Shown here in pieces: positions 26,197-35,575 of a DNA stretch of 64,000 bases; position 1 is the stretch's first letter, and the number at the start of each line of letters is the position of its first letter. The DNA comes from Pseudomonas viridiflava (GTDB taxonomy: Bacteria > Pseudomonadota > Gammaproteobacteria > Pseudomonadales > Pseudomonadaceae), in assembly GCF_900590885.1 (NCBI RefSeq), contig NZ_UUON01000001.1:930001-994000 (forward strand). The letters are read 5' to 3'. Below the pieces are notes generated by a model. It worked only from the letters and a program-made list of their open reading frames with translations, had not been told where the DNA came from and did no database searches. The translations under genes and the position numbers were made by a program.

Positions 26197-28272
26197 ATGC
26201 CTGCTTCATCGCTTTTGCCCGGCGCCACGCGTCGCTCGGGTTCGCGTTACCTGTGGCCGCTGCTTTCAACCGGCCTGTTCACGCTTCACCCGTTCGCCGC
26301 CACCGCCAATACTGAAGATTCAACCCTCACCCTCGGCACCGTCACCGTCCAGGGCGCAACCGCCGGCAGCGGCCCGTTGAGCACCAGCAGCGTGCTCAGC
26401 TCCGTGGATATCCTCGGCGCCGACATCCTCGAAAAAATGCCGGTCAACTACAGCTGGGAGCTGTTCAGCCGCGCGCCGGGGGTGATGCTCACCGAGTTCA
26501 ACCAAGGCACCACCTCCGGCAAGATCTCCTTTCGTGGCTTCAACGGCGAAGGTGAAGTGAATGCGGTGAAGCTGCTGATCGACGGCATTCCCAGCAACAG
26601 CAACGACGGCAACATGCCGTTTATGGACATGATTTTCCCGCTGGAGCTGGACAGCATCGAAGTGGTGCGCGGCACCAGCGATGCGCGCTACGGCCTCAAC
26701 AACATTGCCGGCAACGTCAATATGCTCACGCGCACCGGCGGCGATTACACCAAGGCGCGGCTGCGCTACGGCAGTTTCAACACCCGGGAAGCCCAACTCG
26801 CGAAAGGCATCGAGAGCAGCAACTGGACGCAGAATTACTTCTTCGCGTATCAGAAGTCCGACGGTTACCGCGACCACGCCGAGGCGGACAAATTCTCGAT
26901 GGCCGGCAAGTGGTTCTACACCCCCGACGACAACCGCTACCGCCTCGGCCTGATCGCCCGCCACTACGAGACCGAGGCGCAGGAGCCCGGCTATTTGAGC
27001 GAAGACGATGCCCGCCGGCATCCGACCATAACCAACAGTTACAACGCCACCGACAAAGGCACCCGGCGCATGAACCAGGTCAGCCTGCACTTCGACACCG
27101 AGCCGGCGCAGACACTCGCCTGGTCGGCCAAGACCTACGTCAATACCTTAGATGACCGGCGCTGGACCCAGTATTGGCGCACCAGCGCCCAGCAGGAGCG
27201 CGACACCTACGAAACCCAGTACGGCGCCCTCACCTCACTGACCTGGCGCCCGCAGGTCAGTTGGCTGTATGACTTTGCCCTGGAAGGTGGCGCAGACGTG
27301 CAACAGCAACAGAACAAGAGCGAGCGCTACCGCACGCAAAACCGTGCGCGACTGGCGCAAACCCGTGACCAGCAGTTCGATTTCGACACCTACGGGGCCT
27401 ACGTGCAGGCCGAGATCAAGCCGTTCGAATCACTGAAGATCATCCCGGCGTATCGCGTCGATAAGATCCAGGGCGATTTCACCAACCAAATGACCGGCCA
27501 GGATTACGACATCAATGACTACGGGCTGATCAAGCAACCCAAGCTCAGCGTGGTGTATTCGCCGTGGGACGTAGCCAGCGTGTACGCCAACTGGGGCCGC
27601 ACGTTCCAGGTCGGCACGGGGGCGGCGGCCTACAAGATTCCGCCACGGGACACCGACCTGGCGCCGTCGATCAACGAAGGCTGGGAAACCGGCATCAAGT
27701 TCACCCCGGCCGACTGGATCGACGGCCGTGTGGCCTATTGGCAACAGGAAGCCAGTGGCGAAGTCAGCCGCCGGCTCAACGACCCGAGTGGCGAGTCGGA
27801 TAACGTCGGCGAAACCCGCCGCTGGGGCTACGACGCGCAGTTGAACCTGCATCCGAACGAGCGCACCGAGATCTGGATGGCCTACGCCTGGCAGTATTCG
27901 AAGATCCTGCAGCCCAGCGCGACCTTGCCAGGCAGCAAAGGCCAGGAAATCGACCACATTCCCCATCACCTGTACAACGCCGGCGTCAGCTACCAGGCCA
28001 CGCCTGCGCTGCAACTCACCGCCTGGATGAACGGCCAGACGAACTACTACCTGGAACGCGAGAACACCAAAGGCACTTACGGCGGCTACGTGCTGATGAA
28101 CCTGGGCGCGACGTACCAGGTGACCGAATCGGTCAGTGTGGACCTGCAGCTGAAGAACCTCACCAACCGCTACTACGAATACGCCTGGTACGACCCCGAC
28201 GGTGCAAAGGCCTCGCTGCATTCACCGGGTGACGGGCGCGCATTGTATAGCGGGGTGACGTTGGACTTTTGA
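26197..28272 (+). CDS. TonB-dependent outer-membrane receptor (DUF2946-linked)
   Basis: 691 residues. The signal peptide is about 1-38 (LWPLLSTGLFTLHPFAATA). TonB-box-like GTVTVQG comes before the plug (about 60-185; KLLIDGIPSNS, SIEVVRGTSDARYGLNNIAG), followed by a barrel with aromatic-rich strands ending YSGVTLDF. There is no signalling domain. The linked His/Cys-rich DUF2946 protein hints at a metal or metal-chelate substrate. The start is ATG 26197 behind AAGAGGA; a start 12 codons earlier would spoil the signal peptide. The ligand cannot be told from sequence alone. Confidence 0.88.
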   Translation: MPASSLLPGATRRSGSRYLWPLLSTGLFTLHPFAATANTEDSTLTLGTVTVQGATAGSGPLSTSSVLSSVDILGADILEKMPVNYSWELFSRAPGVMLTEFNQGTTSGKISFRGFNGEGEVNAVKLLIDGIPSNSNDGNMPFMDMIFPLELDSIEVVRGTSDARYGLNNIAGNVNMLTRTGGDYTKARLRYGSFNTREAQLAKGIESSNWTQNYFFAYQKSDGYRDHAEADKFSMAGKWFYTPDDNRYRLGLIARHYETEAQEPGYLSEDDARRHPTITNSYNATDKGTRRMNQVSLHFDTEPAQTLAWSAKTYVNTLDDRRWTQYWRTSAQQERDTYETQYGALTSLTWRPQVSWLYDFALEGGADVQQQQNKSERYRTQNRARLAQTRDQQFDFDTYGAYVQAEIKPFESLKIIPAYRVDKIQGDFTNQMTGQDYDINDYGLIKQPKLSVVYSPWDVASVYANWGRTFQVGTGAAAYKIPPRDTDLAPSINEGWETGIKFTPADWIDGRVAYWQQEASGEVSRRLNDPSGESDNVGETRRWGYDAQLNLHPNERTEIWMAYAWQYSKILQPSATLPGSKGQEIDHIPHHLYNAGVSYQATPALQLTAWMNGQTNYYLERENTKGTYGGYVLMNLGATYQVTESVSVDLQLKNLTNRYYEYAWYDPDGAKASLHSPGDGRALYSGVTLDF

Positions 28273-28275
28273 CGG

Positions 28276-28316
28276 AAAAAAAGGCTTATGTGGCGAGCGC
28301 GCTCGTCATATAAGCC
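28276..28316 (-). terminator. intrinsic terminator of the SnoaL-like gene
   Basis: On the minus strand a 17-pair stem (GGCTTATATGACGAGCG with CGCTCGCCACATAAGCC, two G-U pairs, tiny loop) is followed by seven T. It is 15 bases beyond the stop of the minus-strand gene. On the plus strand there is no T run. Confidence 0.85.
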
Positions 28317-28331
28317 GGATCGTCACGCTGG

Positions 28332-28850
28332 TTACTGCTTCGCGTGCTTGACCTGAACCTCAGGCATCGCTGAGGAATGGTGGTTAAGGATCTTCCACTG
28401 GCCGCCCACCTGCTCGTAGACAAACGTATAGCGCGCCTGCACATGGCGGGTCTGGCCGTCTGCCTCGGTCAGGGTGAAGGTGTAGACCCCGCTGTCCATC
28501 GCCACATTGCTGCCCAGTTGGCGGATTTCACGGTAGTTGATCTGCCCTACCGGCTTGAGCGCGAGAAAGTGATCAAAGTAGTCCTTGATCTGATCCGGCG
28601 TAGTGCGCACCTGATTGGACACCGTCGGCTGCAACACCGCGCCTGGTGCATACAGGTCCACCACCGATTTGACGTTGCCGGTCTGCAATGCGCTGTTCCA
28701 GCGGTCAAACAGCCCGGCAATCTCGCGGTCTTTCACATTGGCTGGCGCCTGCGCCACTTCACGGTAGACATATGGAGTCGTCTCTGCGGCCTGAACCAAC
28801 GGCACGCTCAAAGCGAAAAGCAGGGCGATGGAGGTGGTTTTGAAATTCAT
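28332..28850 (-). CDS. exported SgcJ/EcaC-type SnoaL-like protein
   Basis: 172 residues. The signal peptide is about 1-21 (IALLFALSVPLVQA), followed by one NTF2/SnoaL-like domain: KDREIAGLFDRWNSALQTGN, VVDLYAPGAVLQPTVSN, then RHVQARYTFVYEQVGGQWKILNHH-type strands, ending SSAMP. Relatives are annotated SgcJ/EcaC oxidoreductase or DUF4440, and their activity is mostly unknown. ATG 28850 begins the signal peptide; a longer frame upstream is unlikely. It is divergent from the sensor kinase operon and has its own terminator. Confidence 0.8.
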   Translation of the reverse strand: MNFKTTSIALLFALSVPLVQAAETTPYVYREVAQAPANVKDREIAGLFDRWNSALQTGNVKSVVDLYAPGAVLQPTVSNQVRTTPDQIKDYFDHFLALKPVGQINYREIRQLGSNVAMDSGVYTFTLTEADGQTRHVQARYTFVYEQVGGQWKILNHHSSAMPEVQVKHAKQ

Positions 28851-29023
28851 GGTGATACTCCAGGGGTGGTCGTTGTGCCCACTTTGCCAACCTCCCCGCC
28901 TCCCGCCATCGGCCAACCGGAGTCATTTAACTATGCCATTTGGCAGATGGCGCCCAGCTCGCTCTACAAGGTTTAATAGCCTCCCTCGCATCCGCGAGGC
29001 TGCGCCCACACCGGAGCACCCGA

Positions 29024-30208
29024 ATGCCAAACACACCCCACGACCCCGGCAGTGCCTTGGCTATCCGCGCGCATTATCGACAATCCGAAAGTCGCACCGC
29101 TCGCCTGCGCCTGTTGGTCGACACCGGGCAGGCATTGCCCCAACTGGCCCCCGACGCCATGCGCGAACGGGTACTTGCGCGAGCCTGCGCGTTCCTGGCG
29201 ATGGACCACGGGTTGATTCAGGAATGGGACGCCGATGGCAGCCCTACGATTACCGCACGCCTGGGTAGTCAGGAACGACTCCACAGCCTCACCGCCACCG
29301 CCGACCGCAGCCTGCGTACACCGTGCTGGCTGGAGTTGCCGGGAAGCACACTGCCCAGTGTGTTACAGGTGCCGTTGCTCGGTGGCGATGGCATTACTTT
29401 TGGCGTGTTGGTGCTGGGCAATAGCGTCAGCCTGCCTGCGCCAGAGCATGAAGACAGCGAATCCCTGCAATTGCTCGCGACCCTGCTGGCCGCGCACCTG
29501 GAAAACGATCGCCTGCTCAAGACCCTCAAAACCCGCGACCGGACCCTGTCCGAGCTGGTCAACCGCTTGCTTAGTGCCCAGGAAGATGAGCGCAAACGCG
29601 TGGCCTACGACTTGCACGACGGCCTGGCGCAAACCTTGGCCGGCTTGCACCAGCGCCTGCAAGGCTTCGCTGGCCGTTGCCCGACGCTGCCGGGCAGTTT
29701 GAACGCCGACTTACAGGCGATCCTGAACCTGGCCCAACACTCGGTGGGCGAAGGCCGGCAATTGATCGCCGGCCTGCGCCCGACAGTGCTGGATGATTTC
29801 GGCCTGTTCAAGGCACTGGACAAAGAGGCTGACCGCCTGCGCGAGGCGAATATCAACGTGCAATGGACCGCAACCTACGACGGACGCTTGCCCAGCCCAG
29901 TGGAAATCGCCTTGTTCAGAATCGGCCAGGAAGCCATCAACAATGTGCTCAAACATGCGCGGGCCAGCCAGGTCCAGCTAGCGCTGCAGCTGAACGCCGA
30001 CCAGGCCTCGCTGCAGGTCATCGACAACGGCAAGGGCTTCGCCCTCGACCAACCGCTCGACACCCAGGATGCGCAGCACCTGGGCCTCGCCACCATGCAC
30101 GAGCGTGCGAGCCTGCTGGGCGGCGTGCTGGTTTGCGCCAGCACGCTGGGCGGCGGCACCCAACTGCACGCCCGCGTGCCTGCCCACCTCAATGGAAGGC
30201 TGCAATGA
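29024..30208 (+). CDS. cytoplasmic sensor histidine kinase, GAF plus HisKA_3 (NarX/DegS type)
   Basis: 394 residues and no membrane segment. A GAF-like sensor is at about 35-160 (ARACAFLAMDHGLIQEWDA, LQVPLLGGDGITFGVLVLG). Then come the HisKA_3 dimerisation domain with phospho-acceptor His198 (AYDLHDGLAQTLAGL), a degenerate N box (ALFRIGQEAINNVLKHARAS) and the ATP lid DNGKGF. These kinases pair with NarL-type regulators, and one follows with a four-base overlap. The start is ATG 29024 behind GGAG. The signal is unknown. Confidence 0.9.
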   Translation: MPNTPHDPGSALAIRAHYRQSESRTARLRLLVDTGQALPQLAPDAMRERVLARACAFLAMDHGLIQEWDADGSPTITARLGSQERLHSLTATADRSLRTPCWLELPGSTLPSVLQVPLLGGDGITFGVLVLGNSVSLPAPEHEDSESLQLLATLLAAHLENDRLLKTLKTRDRTLSELVNRLLSAQEDERKRVAYDLHDGLAQTLAGLHQRLQGFAGRCPTLPGSLNADLQAILNLAQHSVGEGRQLIAGLRPTVLDDFGLFKALDKEADRLREANINVQWTATYDGRLPSPVEIALFRIGQEAINNVLKHARASQVQLALQLNADQASLQVIDNGKGFALDQPLDTQDAQHLGLATMHERASLLGGVLVCASTLGGGTQLHARVPAHLNGRLQ

Positions 30209-30858
30209 GCGCCGTAGTACGCCTGGTTCTGGCGGATGATCATGAAGTCACACGCACCGGTTTCGTCGCCTTGCTGGCGGGTCACCCGCAATTCGAAGTG
30301 GTCGGCCAGGCCAGTGATGGCCAGCAAGCCGTTGAATTGTGCGAACAGTTACTGCCCGACATCGTCATCCTCGATATTCGCATGCCGGTGCTCAATGGCC
30401 TCGGCGCCGCCCGCCTGCTGCAACAGCGTCTGCCGGCCATCAAGGTGGTGATTTTCACCATGGATGACAGCCCCGACCATCTGGAAGCCGCGATGAACGC
30501 CGGGGCGGTGGGCTACCTGCTCAAAGACGCCAGCCGCAACGAGGTGATCGACGCCTTGCAACGGGTAGCCGCCGGTGAAGAGGCGCTCAACAGCGCGGTG
30601 AGCGCCCGCCTGCTGCGGCGCATGACCGAGCGCAACGCCAATGGCGTGGCGCCCACGGAAAACCTGACCCCACGCGAGCGTCAGGTGCTCGGGCTGGTCG
30701 CGAACGGAATGAGCAATCGGCAAATCGGTGAACGCCTGGGGATTACCACCGGCACCGCCAAAGCCCACGTCGAACGCGTGATCGGCAAGCTCGGTGCAGC
30801 CGATCGCACCCAGGCGGCCGTGCGGGGTATCGCGTTGGGCCTGGTGACGCAAGCATGA
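30205..30858 (+). CDS. NarL/FixJ-family response regulator
   Basis: 217 residues. The receiver domain (1-120) has the acidic pair Asp11/12, phosphorylation site Asp57 (IVILDIRMP) and Lys105 in YLLKDAS. The C-terminal LuxR-type helix-turn-helix (about 150-210) includes LTPRERQVLGLVANGMSNRQ and TAKAHVERVIGKL. It is the DNA-binding output of the preceding kinase and overlaps both neighbours by four bases (ATGA each side). Target genes are unknown; the divergent SnoaL-like gene is one candidate. Confidence 0.93.
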   Translation: MSAVVRLVLADDHEVTRTGFVALLAGHPQFEVVGQASDGQQAVELCEQLLPDIVILDIRMPVLNGLGAARLLQQRLPAIKVVIFTMDDSPDHLEAAMNAGAVGYLLKDASRNEVIDALQRVAAGEEALNSAVSARLLRRMTERNANGVAPTENLTPRERQVLGLVANGMSNRQIGERLGITTGTAKAHVERVIGKLGAADRTQAAVRGIALGLVTQA

Positions 30859-33173
30859 TGCGCATGTACGCCAGGCGTTGGGCGGACCTGCCCTTGCGCG
30901 GCAAGGCGCTGGTGGTGATTTCGCTGCCGCTGGTAGTGCTGTTGTTGTCCCTGGTACTGATCTACATCACCGAACGACAGACCGCCCGCGCAGAAGAGGA
31001 CGTGCGCCGGGTGCTGCGCGTGCAAGGCGATATCCGCGCCGTGCACACGCTGCTGGCCGAAGCCGCCGCCAGCGTGCGCGGCTACCTGCTGACCCGCCAC
31101 GAGGATTTCCTGCCGGGGTACCTCAACGCCACGCCGCAGATCGAGTCAGCCCTGCGGCGCCTCGACGGCGATGTTCGCGACCCACGCGTGCGTGAGCAGC
31201 TAGCGTCGATCAGGCCGCTGATCCACAGCAAAATCGATGGCCTGGAAGACATGCTCAGCGACCCGACGATGAGCCCTGAGTCGATAACCAGCACGCTGGT
31301 CAGCAACAAACACATTCTCGACGCCTTGCGTCAGCACATCGGCACCATGCTCACCCTTGAGGACTCGTTGCTCGCCGAACGCACCACGGCGGCTGCCGAA
31401 ACACGCCAGCGGCTGCTGCTGTCCACCTGGCTGGCGGCCATCTGCGGGCTGTTTGGCGCAATCGTCGCGGTGCTGTTTCTGTCCAAGGGCATTGTTGCGC
31501 GGGTGCAGCAGGTGCAAGGCAACGCGCAACGCCTGGCCCTCGGTCAGCCCCTGCAGCCGCAGCCGCCGGAAAACGACGAGATCGGCCAGTTGGGCACGCG
31601 CTTGGTGGAGGCCGGCTTGCTGCTGGCCGAACGCGAGCGTGCATTGCGCGAGAATGAAGAACGCCTGCGGCTGATCATTGATGGGGTCAAGGACTACGGG
31701 ATCTTTGCCCTCGATATTGCCGGCCATGTCACCAGCTGGAACGCCGGTGCGGAACGCATCAAGGGCTACACCGAACAGGAAATCATCGGCCAGCATTTTT
31801 CGCTGTTCTACCTGCCTCAGGAGTGCCCGCAACACCCGGCCATGGCGCTGGATGAAGCCACCCGCAACGGGCATTACATGGAAGAAGGCTGGCGCCTGCG
31901 CCAGGACGGCACGCGCTTCTGGGCCAGCGTGGTGATTACCGCGCAGTACGACAGTACCGGCGCGTTACGTGGCTTCTCGAAGATCACACGCGACATCACC
32001 GACCGCCGCGCGGCGGAGATTGCGCTGGGCACCGCCCGCGAGGAAGCCGAACGGGCCAGCCGGGCCAAGAGCGAGTTCCTCTCGCGCATGAGCCACGAAC
32101 TGCGCACCCCGCTCAACTCGATCCTGGGCTTTGCGCAACTGCTGGACCTGGATTCGGCGGCAGGGCAAAAAGCGCAAGTCGGTCACATTCTGCGCGCGGG
32201 CCAACACCTGCTGACGCTGATCAACGAAGTGTTAGACATTGCCAAGATCGAGGCGGGACGCATGCCGTTGAACATCGAACCGATCCCCTTGGCCGGCGCG
32301 CTGCAAGAAGCCCTGGCGCTGGTGTCACCCATGGCCGCCGACGCGGGCATCCAGCTGCAGGCGTTGCCCACACTGGCGGCGGATATCGGCATCGTTGCCG
32401 ACCGACAGCGCCTGACCCAGGTGCTGCTGAACCTGCTGTCCAATGCCATTAAGTACAATCGGCCCCAGGGCCAGGTGAGCATTGAAGTCAGGGTTGAGGG
32501 GCCATGCATCGGCGTGGCCGTCTGCGATACCGGCAAGGGCATCGCGGCCGATCACATCGGGCAGCTGTTCAAGCCGTTCGAGCGCCTGGGGGCCGACCCG
32601 AACGTCGAAGGCAGCGGCCTGGGCCTGGCCCTGAGCAAAAGCCTGCTGGAAAAGATGAATGGCAAACTGAGCGTGCACAGCCAACACGGCATCGGCTCAC
32701 GCTTCACTCTGGAACTGCCCTTCGTGCGCGTGCAGACGCCCAGCGACCCGGCCGTTGCCGTGGTCGATACCACGCCGGTGCGCCCTGCCCCCTCGATCCA
32801 CGGCAAGGTGCTGTATATCGAAGACAACCTTTCCAGCCTGGCGCTGATCGAAACCTTACTGCACCGCAGGCCGGGCATAAAGCTGCTGTCCAGCATGCAA
32901 GGCCAACTGGGCCTGGACCTGGCCGTACAGCATGCGCCCCGGTTGATTTTGCTCGACGTGTCACTGCCGGACATCGACGGCCTCACCGTATTGCAGCGTT
33001 TACGCCGGTCGGCGATCACCCGGCACATACCGGTGCTGATGATCACCGCCGATACCAGCGACCTCACCCGCCAGGCCCTGCATGACGCGGGCGCGACGGC
33101 CATCTTGAACAAGCCGATTAACGTCCCCGCCTTTCTTGCCCACCTCGACCAGTACTTCCCGGAGCCCGCGTGA
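30855..33173 (+). CDS. membrane hybrid histidine kinase, CHASE3-HAMP-PAS-HisKA-HATPase-REC
   Basis: 772 residues. TM1 is about 19-38, a CHASE3-like periplasmic domain about 40-185, and TM2 about 188-210. A HAMP-like linker and a PAS domain (about 270-385; IDGVKDYGIFALDIAGHVTS) follow. The HisKA domain has His414 (MSHELRTPLNS). The ATPase domain has LLNLLSNAIKYN, DTGKGI and GSGLGLALS. A C-terminal receiver (about 655-765) carries LILLDVSLPD. It overlaps genes on both sides. Sensing is likely periplasmic through CHASE3 plus a cytoplasmic PAS input. The pairing with a soluble kinase in one operon suggests a branched phosphorelay. Stimulus unknown. Confidence 0.92.
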   Translation: MMRMYARRWADLPLRGKALVVISLPLVVLLLSLVLIYITERQTARAEEDVRRVLRVQGDIRAVHTLLAEAAASVRGYLLTRHEDFLPGYLNATPQIESALRRLDGDVRDPRVREQLASIRPLIHSKIDGLEDMLSDPTMSPESITSTLVSNKHILDALRQHIGTMLTLEDSLLAERTTAAAETRQRLLLSTWLAAICGLFGAIVAVLFLSKGIVARVQQVQGNAQRLALGQPLQPQPPENDEIGQLGTRLVEAGLLLAERERALRENEERLRLIIDGVKDYGIFALDIAGHVTSWNAGAERIKGYTEQEIIGQHFSLFYLPQECPQHPAMALDEATRNGHYMEEGWRLRQDGTRFWASVVITAQYDSTGALRGFSKITRDITDRRAAEIALGTAREEAERASRAKSEFLSRMSHELRTPLNSILGFAQLLDLDSAAGQKAQVGHILRAGQHLLTLINEVLDIAKIEAGRMPLNIEPIPLAGALQEALALVSPMAADAGIQLQALPTLAADIGIVADRQRLTQVLLNLLSNAIKYNRPQGQVSIEVRVEGPCIGVAVCDTGKGIAADHIGQLFKPFERLGADPNVEGSGLGLALSKSLLEKMNGKLSVHSQHGIGSRFTLELPFVRVQTPSDPAVAVVDTTPVRPAPSIHGKVLYIEDNLSSLALIETLLHRRPGIKLLSSMQGQLGLDLAVQHAPRLILLDVSLPDIDGLTVLQRLRRSAITRHIPVLMITADTSDLTRQALHDAGATAILNKPINVPAFLAHLDQYFPEPA

Positions 33174-33676
33174 ACCTCGACCTGCGCATTCTGATCATCG
33201 ACGACCAACGCCCCAATCTCGACCTGGTGGAGCAACTGCTGGCGCGCGAAGGGCTGAACAACGTGCTCAGCAGCACTGAGCCATTGCGCACACTTGAGCT
33301 GTTCAACAGTTTCGAACCGGACTTGGTGATTCTCGACTTGCACATGCCTGAGCTCGACGGCTTTGCCGTGCTGGAACAACTCAACCGGCGCATCCCCAAT
33401 GGCGAATACCTGCCGATCCTCGTGCTGACTGCCGATGCCACCCGCGACACCCGCCTGCGCGCGCTGGCGCTCGGCGCCAGGGATTTCATCAGCAAGCCCC
33501 TGGATGCGCTGGAAACCATGCTGCGGGTGTGGAACCTGCTGGAAACCCGCGTGCTCTACAAAACCTTACGCACGCTGGTGCCGGCAGATCAGATTGAGTT
33601 GTTGCAACGGCGCGGTTCAACGGCCGGCACCGCGAACAGCGAGGCGGCGCCGCCCTCCACTATCCGGCGCTGCTAG
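33170..33676 (+). CDS. stand-alone response-regulator receiver protein
   Basis: 168 residues with a receiver domain at about 5-125: IIDDQ (10-13), Asp56 in VILDLHMPELDG, and the conserved Lys in ISKPLD. A Pro/Ser/Thr-containing tail of about 40 residues has no recognised output domain. The start is GTG 33170, overlapping the hybrid kinase stop (GCGTGA). It probably accepts phosphate from the hybrid kinase and acts by protein contact. Its TAG shares the four bases CTAG with the stop of the convergent AraC gene. Confidence 0.88.
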   Translation: MNLDLRILIIDDQRPNLDLVEQLLAREGLNNVLSSTEPLRTLELFNSFEPDLVILDLHMPELDGFAVLEQLNRRIPNGEYLPILVLTADATRDTRLRALALGARDFISKPLDALETMLRVWNLLETRVLYKTLRTLVPADQIELLQRRGSTAGTANSEAAPPSTIRRC

Positions 33677-34620
33677 ACGCGGATTCGCTTGATGTCGCGT
33701 TGCGGCGGTTCGCCAAACAGGCGGCTGTATTCACGGCTGAACTGCGAAGAGCTTTCATACCCCACGATGCCACCGGCGCTGCTTGCATCCACACCCTGGC
33801 TAAGCATCAACTGCCGTGCAGCTTGCAGCCGTAGCTGCTTCTGGTATTGCAACGGACTCATGCCCGTCAACGCGCGAAAATGCTGGCGAAACGTCGACGG
33901 ACTCATATGCGCGTGGGCGGCCAGATCATCCATGCGCAGGGCCTGGCGATAATTGAGTTTCAGCCAGGCCACGGTCCTGGCAATGTGCTGGCTGGGCGAC
34001 CCGGCCGCGATCACATGCAGCAACTGTGGGCCATGGGCACCGCTCAACAGCCGCGCAATCAGCTCTTCCTTGATCAGCGGAGCCAGGGTCTCAAGTAACT
34101 GCGGCTCGCCAAGCAGGTCCACCAGGCGTCGCACGGCATCCAGCACTCCGGGGTCCAGGGGTTGTACGGTCACCGCTCGGAACTCTTCCTCACGCATGCG
34201 TTGGGACAGTTTCATGCGGTCAGCCACTTGCATCACGGTGGCGTTGTCCAGCGCCAACATAATCCCCAAAAACGGTTGCGCCGCGCTCGCCTGGCTGACC
34301 TGTGAAATGACCGGCAGATCGACGCTGGTGACCATGGACTGGCCTGGCCCGTAGGTCAGCACTTCACTGCCGACCAATACCCGCTTGCAACCTTGCAAGG
34401 TGACGCCAATGCCCAGGCCGTAAATACAGTGCATGGGTGCAGTGATGTCGGTGCGCCGGTACACGTTCAGCCCAGGCAATGCGCCAATTCTTTCGTCATC
34501 ACTGCCCAATGCCAGGTCCACCGCGCCCGCGAGGCGGCTGACGGCACACGCCATCGGTTCTTTCATGAGCACAGGTTGCACCTTTGATTCCTTGATCAGC
34601 ACAGGTTTAGAGTTGGTCAC
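33673..34620 (-). CDS. AraC-family transcriptional regulator (AraC_N type)
   Basis: 315 residues. An N-terminal cupin-like AraC_N domain (about 25-185; CIYGLGIGVTLQGCKRVLVG) is followed by two helix-turn-helix motifs (MDDLAAHAHMSPSTFRQHFR, MSPLQYQKQLRLQAARQLML, VGYESSSQFSREYSRLFGEP). The start is GTG 34620 with GGAG six bases upstream, inside the end of xdhC (14-base overlap); ATG 34566 is an alternative. This subfamily often controls alcohol or aldehyde dehydrogenase genes. Coupling to xdhC suggests a link to a molybdenum oxidoreductase, but none is adjacent. Confidence 0.88.
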   Translation of the reverse strand: MTNSKPVLIKESKVQPVLMKEPMACAVSRLAGAVDLALGSDDERIGALPGLNVYRRTDITAPMHCIYGLGIGVTLQGCKRVLVGSEVLTYGPGQSMVTSVDLPVISQVSQASAAQPFLGIMLALDNATVMQVADRMKLSQRMREEEFRAVTVQPLDPGVLDAVRRLVDLLGEPQLLETLAPLIKEELIARLLSGAHGPQLLHVIAAGSPSQHIARTVAWLKLNYRQALRMDDLAAHAHMSPSTFRQHFRALTGMSPLQYQKQLRLQAARQLMLSQGVDASSAGGIVGYESSSQFSREYSRLFGEPPQRDIKRIRV

Positions 34621-35575
34621 GAACGACTCCGTTGCTCAAACGAACAATATCCGCCATGACTGCGAGGGCAATCTCGGCTGGGGTCTTGCTCCCTAAGTTA
34701 AGTCCAATCGGCGCATGGATGCGTTCGAGCATCTGCGGCGCCAAACCGCCAATGCGCGTTAGCCGCTCAAGACGCTTTTCGCTGGTCCGTCGGGAGCCCA
34801 TGGCGCCGATGTAAAAAGCGCGGGTTCTCACGGCCTCGAGCAATGTCAGGTCGTCCATGCGCGGGTCGTGGGTCAACGCCACAACGGCGGTGCCGGCATG
34901 GCATCCGCCTTCTGCAATGAACGTGGCAGGAAACACCTTGAGTACTTCCACCCCGGCCATGCTGAAGGCGCTGGTCAACTCGGCGCGCGGGTCGCATACG
35001 ATCACCTCATAGCCCAAGGCAACTGCGAAACCAGCGCAGAACTCGGCCACCGGGGACAGGCCGGCGACTAATAATCGTTGGGCGGCCCCCATACGAATCC
35101 GCACCTGATCGGCGTCAACGACGACCGGCGCAGTGGCACCCGCATCGCTTTGCGTATCTCGGGCAGTCGTTCCAAGCGTGATATGCCGCACCACGCGCTG
35201 GCGGCCTTGCAGCGCGCCCAGCAGCACTGCGAAGTGCGTTTTCGCTGCGCAATCGGGCTCGAACTTTTCGACTAATACATCAAGCACGCCGCCACACGGC
35301 AGCTCCAGTGACGGCGCAAGCCCGCCCTCACCGTAACGCACGACATGGTTGTGCTCGACAAACTCATGGCGCCCCAACCGTTCAAGGAAGTCTTCCTCTA
35401 CACAGCCGCCCGAGAGTGAACCGCAGCACTCGCCTGTCGACAAAGCGGCCAGTAGAGAACCCGGCCCTCGCGGTGCCGAGCCAAAAGTCGCAAGCACCGT
35501 GCACAACCAAACACAGCGATCTTGTTCGAGCCACGTCGTGGCTTGCTGGATAACTTGGAGATCAAGGTTTTTCAT
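34607..35575 (-). CDS. XdhC/CoxI-family molybdenum-enzyme maturation protein
   Basis: 322 residues. The XdhC N-terminal domain (WLCTVLATFGSAPRGPGSLLA, CGSLSGGCVEEDFLE) and a C-terminal Rossmann domain (LLVAGLSPVAEFCAGFAVAL, VVALTHDPRMDDL, FYIGAMGSRRTSEKRLERL) are both complete. Family members insert sulfurated molybdenum cofactor into xanthine or aldehyde dehydrogenases. The enzyme genes are not in the window, so the target is elsewhere. It forms a two-gene unit with the overlapping AraC gene and is divergent from mexEF-oprN. Confidence 0.88.
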   Translation of the reverse strand: MKNLDLQVIQQATTWLEQDRCVWLCTVLATFGSAPRGPGSLLAALSTGECCGSLSGGCVEEDFLERLGRHEFVEHNHVVRYGEGGLAPSLELPCGGVLDVLVEKFEPDCAAKTHFAVLLGALQGRQRVVRHITLGTTARDTQSDAGATAPVVVDADQVRIRMGAAQRLLVAGLSPVAEFCAGFAVALGYEVIVCDPRAELTSAFSMAGVEVLKVFPATFIAEGGCHAGTAVVALTHDPRMDDLTLLEAVRTRAFYIGAMGSRRTSEKRLERLTRIGGLAPQMLERIHAPIGLNLGSKTPAEIALAVMADIVRLSNGVVRDQL

